The position numbers were made by a program, and so were the translations under genes. Positions 22,890 to 31,246 of a DNA stretch of 64,000 nt are shown piece by piece; the first letter of the stretch is position 1; every line of letters starts with the position of its first letter. The notes below the pieces were generated by a model, which made no database searches, was not told where the DNA came from, and saw nothing but the letters and a program-made list of their open reading frames with translations. The stretch lies in contig NC_018209.1 of NCBI RefSeq assembly GCF_000219625.1, positions 1,054,001 to 1,118,000 of the forward strand. The letters are read 5' to 3'. The stretch is from Zymoseptoria tritici IPO323. Its lineage: Eukaryota; Ascomycota; Dothideomycetes; Mycosphaerellales; Mycosphaerellaceae.

Positions 22890-23101
22890 GCTTGCGAGTG
22901 TGATGGTTGTTGTTGTGCAAAGGAAGCGTGTCGACAGCGCACTTCACGACTGACTACTTGACAGTTTGAAAACTCGTTCATCGCCGAAGTGCATGCGGAG
23001 GCTTGGCAATGTTTTCATCAAAAGGGGTTGTTCGAATTCGACCATCGCACCGCTCCCACTTCACACGTCTTTCCAACTCAACACCATCGCCATCACACAC
23101 T
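22890..23101. promoter_or_regulatory. Short divergent promoter of two low-complexity genes
   Basis: Only 212 bp separate the ATG codons of the Gln/Pro-rich gene (minus) and the Trp-motif repeat gene (plus). The plus-strand frame is open upstream to an alternative ATG at 23009, which would shorten the gap to 119 bp. No factor site was recognised. Confidence 0.45.
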
Positions 23102-24769
23102 ATGGCTGGTGATCACAATCCGAGTAAGAAGAAAGACATGGCGAATAATTCCAACCAAACCAACCAAACCAACCAAACCAACCAAACCAACCAAACCAAC
23201 CAACCAACCAACCAACCGCCACCACCACCATGGGAGCCACCAGCCTACGTAACAGACGATGGCAACACCTGGTATTTCAACTACAGGAGGAACCAATGGT
23301 ACCACTATGACTACGTGAAGACGAAGTACGTCTTTCTGTCTGAAGACGGCAAATTTTCGAGTGTCTTCTCGCCGAACCCACCGGCACAGCCATCAAACAC
23401 TGCAACTCCTGCGCCGTCAAACGGCCAGGGCACGTCGGCGAGTGTGGGCTCAACCGGCACCTCTCAACAACCGCGCAACCAACCACGCAACCAAACGCAC
23501 AACCAAACCCGCAATCAAGCCAACCAACCAACACCTGCGCCAACATGGGAGCTACCACCGCACATCAAAAACGACGGACACATCTGGCATTTCAACCCAA
23601 AGCGGAACAAATGGTACTTCCATGACCTGGAGAATGACAGGTTTGTCTTCCTGGCACCCGACGGGGAGTGGACGGCTCGCCCGTGCAATGAACAACCGGC
23701 ACAGCCATTAACCACTCCAACTCCAACACCTGCGTCAGAATGGGAGCTACCACCGCACATCAAAAACGACGGACACATCTGGCATTTCAACCCAAAGCGG
23801 AACAAATGGTACTTCCATGACCTGGAGAATGACAGGTTTGTCTTCCTGGCACCCGACGGGGAGTGGACGGCTCGCCCGTGCAAGAAAGAACCGGCACAGC
23901 CATCAACCACTCCAACTTCAACTCCTGCGCAGTCCAACAGCCAGGGCGCGACGGCGGGCAACGCTCATCCGTTCGAATCAACCAACAGACGCAGCAACAT
24001 GCTCCGCGACCGGCTCAGCGACCGGCTCATCAGCAACAGGCTCAGCGACCGGCTCAGCAACCGGCTCAGCAACCGGGCAAACAGCAAGAGAAGAAGAAGG
24101 GTGACTTCGACTCCAGCTCCAGCTCCGCCTCAACCTCAAACTGCGCTCGTCGCCAGCGAGACCCGGTCGTCGAACACAGTTCCCGATCAGCCTGAGCAAA
24201 TGGCCGCGGCTTTTCGAGCGAGGTTCAATATTCCCAACCAACAAACTGCCGCGCCGACTTTGGCGGAGCAAGGAACGACGAGGTCGGTCTTTGCACCTCC
24301 ACCTCCAGGTCAAGCACAGATGCCACTCTACGGGCGGGACCCAGCGCCGCGTCCGATGCCTACGGCACCGGCCAGACCACAACCCTCGACTGCCAGCCGG
24401 CCATCGAACACTCCACAAGCTTCAGCCACGCTCCCAAAGCCGGCCGTACTGCCGCCACTTGTGCAGGACACGACTGTGTGGCCAACAATGCCACCAGGCA
24501 CGTCACCAACAATGGCTCAAGCGGCGAGCATGGGTCCGATTCCGGGTCAGAACCAACCAGCTCGTCCTCCAAACCGCGGTCCATTGGATCGCGGTCAGTC
24601 CGTCGGTCAAGGCAATCAGAGCCAGAACAACAACAACAACCACAACCACAACCGCAGCACAGCCGCAGAAGCGAGGGCCCAAGCTGATACACAGGCAGCT
24701 GCGTCTGCACCTCCACCTGCACCGGCGCCACCTCCAATCTCGCGCGCCGAAGCTGATGCTGCGCTTTAA
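23102..24769 (+). CDS. Three-copy Trp-motif repeat protein with disordered tail
   Basis: A single exon gives 555 residues from ATG 23102; an in-frame ATG at 23009 would add 31. After an Asn-Gln-Thr run there are three copies of a 46-residue module, starting at about residues 43, 149 and 214. The first begins WEPPAYVTDDG. The other two are identical and read WELPPHIKNDGHIWHF, then NKWYFHDLENDRFVFLAPDGEW. The module has WW-like spacing of Trp and Pro but is not a canonical WW domain; I do not recognise it. Copies two and three are a 143-bp perfect DNA repeat. Residues about 300-325 come from a further short repeat (RLSDRL-like), and the rest is Pro/Ala/Gln-rich and disordered. Function and location are unknown. 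Open frame and codon structure favour a true gene. Confidence 0.6.
   Translation: MAGDHNPSKKKDMANNSNQTNQTNQTNQTNQTNQPTNQPPPPPWEPPAYVTDDGNTWYFNYRRNQWYHYDYVKTKYVFLSEDGKFSSVFSPNPPAQPSNTATPAPSNGQGTSASVGSTGTSQQPRNQPRNQTHNQTRNQANQPTPAPTWELPPHIKNDGHIWHFNPKRNKWYFHDLENDRFVFLAPDGEWTARPCNEQPAQPLTTPTPTPASEWELPPHIKNDGHIWHFNPKRNKWYFHDLENDRFVFLAPDGEWTARPCKKEPAQPSTTPTSTPAQSNSQGATAGNAHPFESTNRRSNMLRDRLSDRLISNRLSDRLSNRLSNRANSKRRRRVTSTPAPAPPQPQTALVASETRSSNTVPDQPEQMAAAFRARFNIPNQQTAAPTLAEQGTTRSVFAPPPPGQAQMPLYGRDPAPRPMPTAPARPQPSTASRPSNTPQASATLPKPAVLPPLVQDTTVWPTMPPGTSPTMAQAASMGPIPGQNQPARPPNRGPLDRGQSVGQGNQSQNNNNNHNHNRSTAAEARAQADTQAAASAPPPAPAPPPISRAEADAAL
23151..23217 (+). repeat. CCAAA/CCAAC pentamer-type microsatellite, coding
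   Basis: Alternating CCAAA and CCAAC units within the reading frame of the Trp-motif gene, coding for an NQT/NQP run. Such tracts often vary in length between strains. Confidence 0.85.
23546..23883 (+). repeat. Two identical 143-bp direct repeats, 195-bp period
   Basis: Positions 23546-23688 and 23741-23883 are the same base for base. The period of 195 bp is 65 codons, so frame is kept. The linker between copies is similar but not identical to the sequence after the second copy. The perfect identity indicates recent duplication or gene conversion. Confidence 0.95.
24002..24078 (+). repeat. 12-bp tandem repeat inside the Trp-motif gene
   Basis: Repeats of CGGCTCAGCGAC and close variants. All three forward frames are open across it: Arg-Leu-Ser rich, Ala-Thr-Gly-Ser rich or Pro-Ala-Gln rich. 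A small indel here would change the peptide without ending it at once. Confidence 0.8.
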
Positions 24770-24919
24770 GCGGCCGTGAGCGAGGAGACCGGCATGAACG
24801 TCGATGGCACCGGACAAGATCCCACCAGCGACGCCGACAACACCGACAAACCTTCTGAGTAATTACTCAACTTGGCGACTGAAAATCCCAACCCCTCTAC
24901 ACTTCTCACCTTCATCGTC

Positions 24920-25380
24920 TGTCCGTCGATTTGAATCTTCATCAACACAATGCTGTCAGCATTGCGAATACTATTGTCTGTCCGGCATTACACACCTTCA
25001 TCAAAACGGCGCTGTCAGCATCACGCCTCCACATCGTCTGTCCGTCGATCTACACCAAAACGTTGCTGTCAGCATCACACCTTCATATCGTCTGTCCGTC
25101 GATCTACACCAAAACGTTGCTGTCAGCATCGCACCTTCACATCGTCTGTCCGTCAATCCACATCTTCATCAAAACATTGCTGTCAGCATTGCGAAACAAA
25201 TCGTCTGTCCGACGACCCACAACCCCTTTTCTGTCAGCATCGCGAGGAACATCATCGGCTGTCCGTCGATCTACACCAAAACGTTGCTGTCAGCATCGCG
25301 AACACATCGTCTGTCCGACGATTCTCATCTCCGTTGCTGTCAGCATCGCGAGGAATACCATCGTCTGTCCGGCGATTTGG
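24920..25380 (+). repeat. Minisatellite, about 48-57-bp units with two conserved cores
   Basis: About nine copies alternate the core TCGTCTGTCCGTCGAT with the core TTGCTGTCAGCATCGCG, separated by variable spacers such as CTACACCAAAACG. All three forward frames are open from about 24950 to 25383. I treat it as noncoding repeat DNA. Confidence 0.9.
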
Positions 25381-25704
25381 TGAGCGGAAGATGGAGAGGA
25401 TACCGATCCGGTCATGGAGATGACTTGAAGAACTCCTCGGAGCTGGAGGGTTGGAGAAGCGGAGTGTGGCAGTCAAGAAACAGAGTCAACAAAAATTCCT
25501 TCTCCAGTTGCTCGCGTTATCAGGGAGCTCAAGTCGTTGGACGGACATCAACAAGCTCCGCCACAAGAGGCGTCTTCGGGAGGTTCCCCCTTCGGCAGCT
25601 TCAGTCGAACCCGCATCTGAAGAGAGCTTGTACACTTGGGGCATGCGGGGCATGGCAAAATTTACGCCAGAAGGGTGGTTCAAGTAGGAAATGGCAGGCT
25701 TGAC

Positions 25705-25900
25705 ATCGCGGAGCAGAAGAAGAGAGACGGACGGCTCTTTATGCCGCTATCAAGGGTTACTGCGCTTCTGATTCTGGAGTTGCAGAGGTCAGGAGGCAGA
25801 GAGGGTGGTCGGTCGAAGAGAGGAGAGTCGAGTGCTGCCGTGGGGACGATTTGTCGCACGATGGATTGAAGTTGTGGTATTGGCTTTCGCTAGTCCTTGT
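25705..25900 (+). pseudogene. Decayed copy of the CRT10 3' end
   Basis: Three blocks in the same order resemble CRT10 19676-19920. First is GCGGAGCAGAAGAAGAGAG followed by CGGCTCTTTATGCCGCT, against the CRT10 sequence coding for AEQEKRGERPFMPL. Second is TCGGTCGAAGAGAGGAGAGT and the CGAGTGCTGCC that follows. Third is GAAGTTGTGGTATTGGCTTT, which corresponds to the sequence just after the CRT10 stop. The reading frame is broken and no intact protein remains. The match extending past the stop codon shows DNA-level duplication rather than retrocopy. Upstream of 25700 I could not follow the similarity. Confidence 0.75.
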
Positions 25901-26048
25901 GATATTGTAGCAATGCAATATCGTTGCAAGATGAACTTTTATGTTATGTACCGTGAGAGCAGCAAATATTCAACAGCCGTGCTTGAATCCGCAATCGTAT
26001 CAAGAAGTCAGCATCCGCTCCGCTGCTCATATGTGCCGGTTTCTGCAT

Positions 26049-27563
26049 TCATTCATCAGCGTCATGCTTCGCGAGCTGCAACTTTGACTCCACGAATTTG
26101 CGCTTCTTCGCCATGCAAGTCATTCCCAATGACATGCGGTCCGGGGAATCCGCAGGCGTCATGTCGTATCTCATCATAGCTTCCTGCCAGTCCGCTTCCG
26201 CGACCTCAAGCTCGACTTCCTTGACAGTTCTCTTCCTCCCGCGAGAGGTGGAAGGACTTTGGGTTCCGATGAATTCTTCTTTGACTTGGACTGGTGCGTG
26301 CCCTGCGAGGTTCACGGCAGGTGGGGTGTGGCTATTTGCAGCAGTACTTGGGTGGGCGTCGAGCTAGGACGATGTCAGCAGTGAAGCACAGAGGCCGCTG
26401 CGTAAAGGGCCCTACGTCGAAAGCTTCCGCTGGGGTCTCAGTATGGGCGATGAGCTGTGTTCCATTGGCATTGCCTTCGCCGATTTCTTCCTTGATGCGG
26501 ATCATGGTAGCCGGCGTCATGTTTGGAGTGACAAGAGGCTGTGCCACCGGCTCTGGGTCGTCGATGATCTGAAGGGCCGGTCAGATGGCGGTACTAGCAG
26601 TGTAATCGGTGGCCACACGTACCTCAATAGGTCTTCCCCGTATATTCGGTCTGCTGATGACGGGAATGACGGGCTTGATCTCTTTAATCTCCAGATAGAC
26701 TGCTAGATATCAGTCTGCGTCTCTAAAGCCATTGGGAGCATGCTGAATGAACCTGATGTCGTGTAGAACAAAGTGAACACAATCGCTTCTCCAGTTGTGC
26801 CTTTGTCATGCGCTTTGAAGGCTGGATTGAAGCATACTGAGTCGGCGGCCCCCAGATCCAGCATTCTGGTCTACATCAGTCATACGAAACAGGTCGATCG
26901 GAGCGAAGGGCAACATACTGGACTGCATGGGAACGGCCATTGTCTAGAGCGACAACCTTGTTGGTCTTGTCAGGCAAGACCAGTGGGTCCCCGAGGGTCC
27001 CCGACTCCTGCTTACGCCCACGCTTGCCTGCTGTAGTTCCACGCTGGAAGGTAACAAGGATTTTTCCTCGGAGGCTGACTTCCATGTCTTCTTCGTCCTT
27101 GGACAGCAAGCCGGGATCATCAACTAGCAATGCATGTTAGAACATTGAAAACAACGAATGATCTCTGTCACATACCCGCCTCCAGCTCTGAGAAGCGGGA
27201 TCCGCACACTCTGGTCTGTCCGTCGATTTTGCCATAGTATGACATGAATGGTACTCTCAAAGCTTTGGGCTTGGTTTTCCAGTCGGAAGGCCTTCGCACG
27301 ATGACACACCCATCCAAGGTACCGCCGTCTATCACAACACTGATCTGGACTTGTGGTGCACCGTGCCAGTCAAAGTGAGTATGAAGGATCATCTCCATCC
27401 CGAATCTTTCATTGTGCACGGCCTCGATGTAGCACTCGTTACGACCGTCCGCGAAGAGCTTCTTGTTCTTGCGGGGTGCTTTCCATTCGTGATACGGATC
27501 CGTGGGCTCTGTTTCATTGTAAGGCGAGATGATGACTTCGATGCCGTTGGCAATGTCGATCAT
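26049..27563 (-). CDS. DUF7918-like protein with long C-terminal tail
   Basis: Six exons on the minus strand (27563-27176, 27123-26919, 26865-26753, 26702-26623, 26568-26416, 26363-26049) give 417 residues; introns are 50-54 bp. The third acceptor was placed at ACCAG rather than GTAG because it keeps the protein natural (MLDLGAADSVCFNPAF). The N-terminal two thirds resemble the fungal DUF7918 domain: a beta-rich start (GIEVIISPYNE), a block with NECYIEAVHNERFGMEM, VQISVVIDGG, and the closing KGTTGEAIVFTLFYTTS. The tail is Pro/Lys-rich and ends with a charged helix containing RGRKRT. Members of this family are of unknown function. The next gene upstream is a paralogue. Family naming is from memory; the splice model and paralogy are the stronger evidence. 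Confidence 0.72.
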
Positions 27564-27864
27564 GATGACGATTCTTCGTAGAGTTCTTCAATTGGTGGAG
27601 GTGTAGGAGGTAAAGAAGTTGATGACCGGTAAAGAGTGTGATGTTGAGGAAGTGGATGAGGGATGCAAGGAAGGAGGAAGGTTGGAATAGAGATTCGAAG
27701 ATATGAGCGAGCTTGTGGCCCAAGCGCTTGTCTGTCGACAGCTGAAACTGCTTGTGATGCTGGCGAGGTGAGCTCCAGCGTGCGGTGGATGATCCGACCC
27801 GCCGGAACATCACTCTTGTCTGGCGAGGCGGTCAGCAATGAGCATTCCCAAGAAAACACAGGGG

Positions 27865-28642
27865 TTACGAACCTTTGGACCAGTAAGGGAATCTGAACGT
27901 GATCGGCGGACGTCGACCCTTGTAGAACAGGGAGCGGTGTTTCACAGGCATTGCTTTCTTGCGAGCGATGAGGCTACAAGGGAGCGATCGTCAGTGAGTC
28001 AACACCATTGAATGGAAGGAAAAAGCTCACTTGAGACTCTCAGTCTGATGAGCTTCAGGACCGCGATGCAATCCCTTGTTTCTGGCAGGATGCTCCAAGT
28101 TTCCGAGCTCGAGACGAACGGTGATCGTGTCATGATCATCCAGATCGCCCCAGAGTGGGAGAGTGACAGGGAAAGCACGAGTCTCGACTTTGATCTGTTA
28201 GCGATTTTCAATCAAGCAAGGTGAGCTGATACGTACGTGCTTGCAGTTGACCGAATACGAGATCGCACCAGTACAACTCATCTGGCTTGTCCTCCTCTGG
28301 CAAGTATTCAGTGGTCACTCGGGCCCGCACTTCGTCGATCTTCTTGTGCAAAGGTCCCTGATAATGATCCTTCTCGTCCAGGTACTGGCAGATGTTCGCA
28401 GCTCCGCCATCAATCGACACCTGGATCTTCAGCGTCTTGTTGTCGTGGAAATTGAAGTGATCGCCGAGCTCGACGAAGATTGCGAATTGCTCGCCCTTCA
28501 CGACGTGCACATCTGCCTGGTAAAGGTTATCGCCGAAGACCTCGCTGGACTCCTCGTACTGTGGGTATCGCTGAACTTCGGGATATCTGACCGGCTCGAC
28601 TTGTCGTATAGTCACCTCCACGGTGCCGGTGTCGTCAAACAT
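27865..28642 (-). CDS. DUF7918-like protein, paralogue of the next gene
   Basis: Three exons on the minus strand (28642-28237, 28187-28031, 27973-27865) give 223 residues. It shares the order of blocks with its neighbour: GTVEVTIRQVEP, NLYQADVHVVKGEQFAIFVE, LKIQVSIDGGAA, LDDHDTITVRLELG and a final ITFRFPYWSKGS before TAA. The first acceptor was set at CAAAG because splicing at the nearer CTAACAG breaks the frame; that CTAAC is then the branch site. An alternative last splice (donor at 27872, acceptor near 27816) would bypass this stop and extend to a TGA at 27560-27562, overlapping the neighbour's ATG. I prefer the shorter form because the domain ends there in both genes. The function is unknown. 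Confidence 0.7.
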
Positions 28643-29139
28643 CGTGATCCGACTGCGATGGCGATGTGATGGTGTGTTGAGAGACGATACTCATCAGTCG
28701 AAGTACTGAAATGTTGCGTTTGTCGGAAATGAGTGTCGCCGCGCGCGCTCAACAAGCCGCGACGCTGGCGCCTCGCGGCTATCGGCTCCCGGCAGCGTCT
28801 GTCGTTCCTGCCCATATCGGCAGCAGGAACACCAGACCAATTCTTCGGACGGCGAGCTCTGTTCTTCGATCCAGCAATTGCGAAGCAGAAGGCGAGGACT
28901 GTCATGCCCATAGTACAGCCACCGTAATTGAGATATGTCACCGTCGTGTCGAGGCATCAAGACCTTGGCCAGCTTCTGTGCCAGCCATGGACACATCCCG
29001 ATGATGTTAAGACAAAAGCACGAAACCAAAGGACGCGAGACACATAGGCAATTCGCTGACGAGATGACTGTTGGGCACGCGGTCGTCTCACTCCACTCAT
29101 GCATGGTGCTGTTGTCCAATCTCACTCTCACGACCTCCC
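28643..29139. other. Intergenic, no gene seen
   Basis: About 500 bp between two minus-strand genes; serves as the upstream region of the DUF7918-like gene. No motif recognised. Confidence 0.45.
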
Positions 29140-29557
29140 TCATATGCTCCTCTCAACATCCCCACCCCTCACTCTCCGATCACTCCTCTCCACATCAAAC
29201 CCAACCATCTGATCTCCATCTGCATCCGCAAAGACAAACTCGTCTGCACTCGAGCTCCCTCTCCTCTCTCCCGAAGCGTCATACACCAGATGTCTCCGCG
29301 GCACGATCCACGCCGTGAGCGTATTCGTTATGCGATCTCGCATCGAGGACGTGCTTTGAGATATCGAGCCCATAGGGAGGTATTGACTGTATCGTTCTCG
29401 GTGGTTTCTGATCAGAGGCATGATGGCGAACGCGATGAGGGCGTAGAGGGCGGCGGCGATGACTGCGGGAATGGCGATCACCTGGAATGGAGATTAGCTG
29501 ACATTCCGCGCTCACCAGCGGATGGAAACTCACCTTGAGAGTGTCTAGAAGTGCCAT
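29140..29557 (-). CDS. Small single-pass membrane protein, fungal conserved type
   Basis: Two exons on the minus strand (29557-29534 and 29481-29140) give 121 residues; the first exon codes only MALLDTLK and joins in phase 0 across a 52-bp intron. One hydrophobic helix (VIAIPAVIAAALYALIAFAI) is followed by basic NHRERYSQYLPMG, then SMRDRITNTLTAWIVPRR and an acidic Asp/Gly tail with MVGFD near the end. I recall the same layout (short N-terminus, one helix, RHRxRYSQYLP) in other ascomycete proteins without a known role. The positive charges after the helix suggest the tail faces the cytosol. No catalytic motif is present. Confidence 0.72.
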
Positions 29558-30093
29558 ATTGATGATACAGCCAGCGGCGAACACAATAGAAAGACTTGTA
29601 GATCAGGAAGACTGAAGACTGAGGTAAGAAAGCTTACGCGGCCACACTCAGGCGTATCGTAGCCTGGTAATGAATGTGGACGGGATAGTAATGATCGCGA
29701 GGCATGCAAGACTGGAACATGCACGCACTAGAAATGCTATAACATGTTGTAGATATGAAGGGAGTCGTGGTTCATGTTGATGGTTACTGTCGAAGATGGG
29801 CTGAGGTCTCTCGCCAAGCAGGGGTGACGGTGCTCACATGTTAGCGCGGTCACCTCACACCTTCGCCTTCCACCATGTCCGCACGATTTTCTGCATCTGA
29901 ATCTCAATATGGACGACATCGGCTGCTCAAACTCGCCAGGAGACCGATAACATCATCATGGACCAGCGCAGATGGACGCCACGCAGATGATTGTACGCCG
30001 GTGCGACCGAGCAAGATTGATTGCCATGCTTGCGCAATGCCGACCAAGAGGACTGATACAGTCAGAAGACTTTCCAATTGCTTTCATATTGTG
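29558..30093. other. Intergenic, no gene seen
   Basis: About 540 bp upstream of the small membrane protein gene. No gene or motif recognised. Confidence 0.4.
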
Positions 30094-30642
30094 CTAGCTG
30101 ACGCTTCCGCTACCAACGGCCGATGCGCTGTGCTTTTCTTCCTCGCGGCTCACCTTCAGTCCAACTTCGATACTTGGCTCGGGCAAGTCGTATGCCTGTC
30201 GCAGCAGAGCAGTCCTGATCTCGACCCAGGACCGCTCCGTCAATGCCTCTCGCTGCTGTCCAGCCGACTCGAAGTCTATACTGACGGCGTGACAGGCCCA
30301 CGGCCAGGGCTCAGCCACCTCCAAGCCCAGCTTCGACAGACGTCTGCTCAGTCGGCAGTGCAATGCTTGGATGAAATTTGCGAAGGTCATGTCCTCGGAG
30401 ATACACAGCCGACTTCTGAGACCGTTTTTACCCGCAAATTCGACTCGTACGAGCAGCACTGCCCAGGATCTTGATGGATAGTAAATTGGATCCCGAGACG
30501 CTGTTCTTGCCACGGTTGAAGAGTTGTCCATGGCTAATGTGGAGCTATCTTTGGAGGACCAGAGAGGCCATCGAGCGCGACCGAAGATGAAATTCATGAG
30601 AGTTCGGATGGCTGCATTGACTGCTGCAATTGCTGGGTGCAT
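30094..30642 (-). CDS. Hypothetical protein, tentative
   Basis: An open frame of 182 residues from ATG 30642. The middle part looks like a folded protein: WAVLLVRVEFAG, then MTFANFIQALHCRLSRRL and SWVEIRTALLRQAYDLPEP, with regular alternation of hydrophobic residues. The N-terminus (AVNAAIRTLMNFIFGRARWP) could be amphipathic. A 199-codon frame on the opposite strand overlaps it; I prefer the minus strand because its composition is more protein-like. No family was recognised and no introns were needed. It may be one exon of a longer gene that includes 30659-31018. Confidence 0.4.
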   Translation of the reverse strand: MHPAIAAVNAAIRTLMNFIFGRARWPLWSSKDSSTLAMDNSSTVARTASRDPIYYPSRSWAVLLVRVEFAGKNGLRSRLCISEDMTFANFIQALHCRLSRRLSKLGLEVAEPWPWACHAVSIDFESAGQQREALTERSWVEIRTALLRQAYDLPEPSIEVGLKVSREEEKHSASAVGSGSVS

Positions 30643-30658
30643 GTTGGTATCTTGCGCC

Positions 30659-31018
30659 TCAATCTAGCTCGTAAGTCTCATTGAGGAAAGCGTGAAGGCC
30701 ATCGTATCGATCGATGCAGGAGCACGCATCGTCTCCGCTGGCATTGCAAAGAATGCTGCGATTCGATGTTTGCTCCCTGACTTGGGGATGAGTCGTAGCG
30801 ATATGGAATAGTGCTTCGACAGCACACACGGCTAGAGGCATTTTCGCAGAGGATGCCCTCGGGATATGATTGACCATACCGTCGTGCTCGTCAGGAAGCC
30901 AGTACCAAAGTTGGCTCATCAGTCTTTGCAGGACCAACAAAGCCCTCCCCGCGCTCTGCACCTGTCCCTCTATATATATCCGCCACTGGTACACATGACT
31001 GTTGTTGGGCACTCGCAT
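30659..31018 (-). CDS. Hypothetical open frame, tentative
   Basis: An open frame of 119 residues from ATG 31018, ending 16 bp before the start of the next minus-strand frame. Segments such as RALLVLQRLMSQLWYW and LAVCAVEALFHIATTHPQ look like amphipathic helices. The close spacing to 30094-30642 on the same strand suggests one split gene, but I found no convincing splice pair that joins them. The function is unknown. Confidence 0.28.
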   Translation of the reverse strand: MRVPNNSHVYQWRIYIEGQVQSAGRALLVLQRLMSQLWYWLPDEHDGMVNHIPRASSAKMPLAVCAVEALFHIATTHPQVREQTSNRSILCNASGDDACSCIDRYDGLHAFLNETYELD

Positions 31019-31246
31019 CGACGGCCAAGTCCATGATCGCTCTTTGGAGCAATCTCAAAAAGATTGTGCCGGTATCGGGTTGCAGTACGGCGGCCTGAAT
31101 CATTGGCGCGGTCAGAGCAGATCCCGGCTCGATCTCCCTGGAAGCCGCTTCCATCTACAACAACAACACCACGCGGGATTACTTACATGGCACCTCGTCC
31201 AAGACTACAGCATTGGTGAGCTCGCGAAGCCCTGCATCCGTAAGAA

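Larger units (their letters stand above)
24770..26048. other. Repeat-rich stretch without an intact gene
   Basis: Contains the 48-57-bp minisatellite and the CRT10 remnant. An open frame from ATG 24804 runs 299 codons through both, but its length is explained by the repeat. Confidence 0.55.

Noticed and set aside
24804..25703. 299-codon open frame starting at an ATG
   Set aside because: Most of it is the two-core minisatellite, which is open in all three forward frames; the remainder enters nondescript sequence just before the CRT10 remnant.
29875..30474. 199-codon plus-strand open frame
   Set aside because: It overlaps antisense a minus-strand frame with more protein-like composition; no recognisable motif and many Arg/Ser/Cys codons typical of a shadow.
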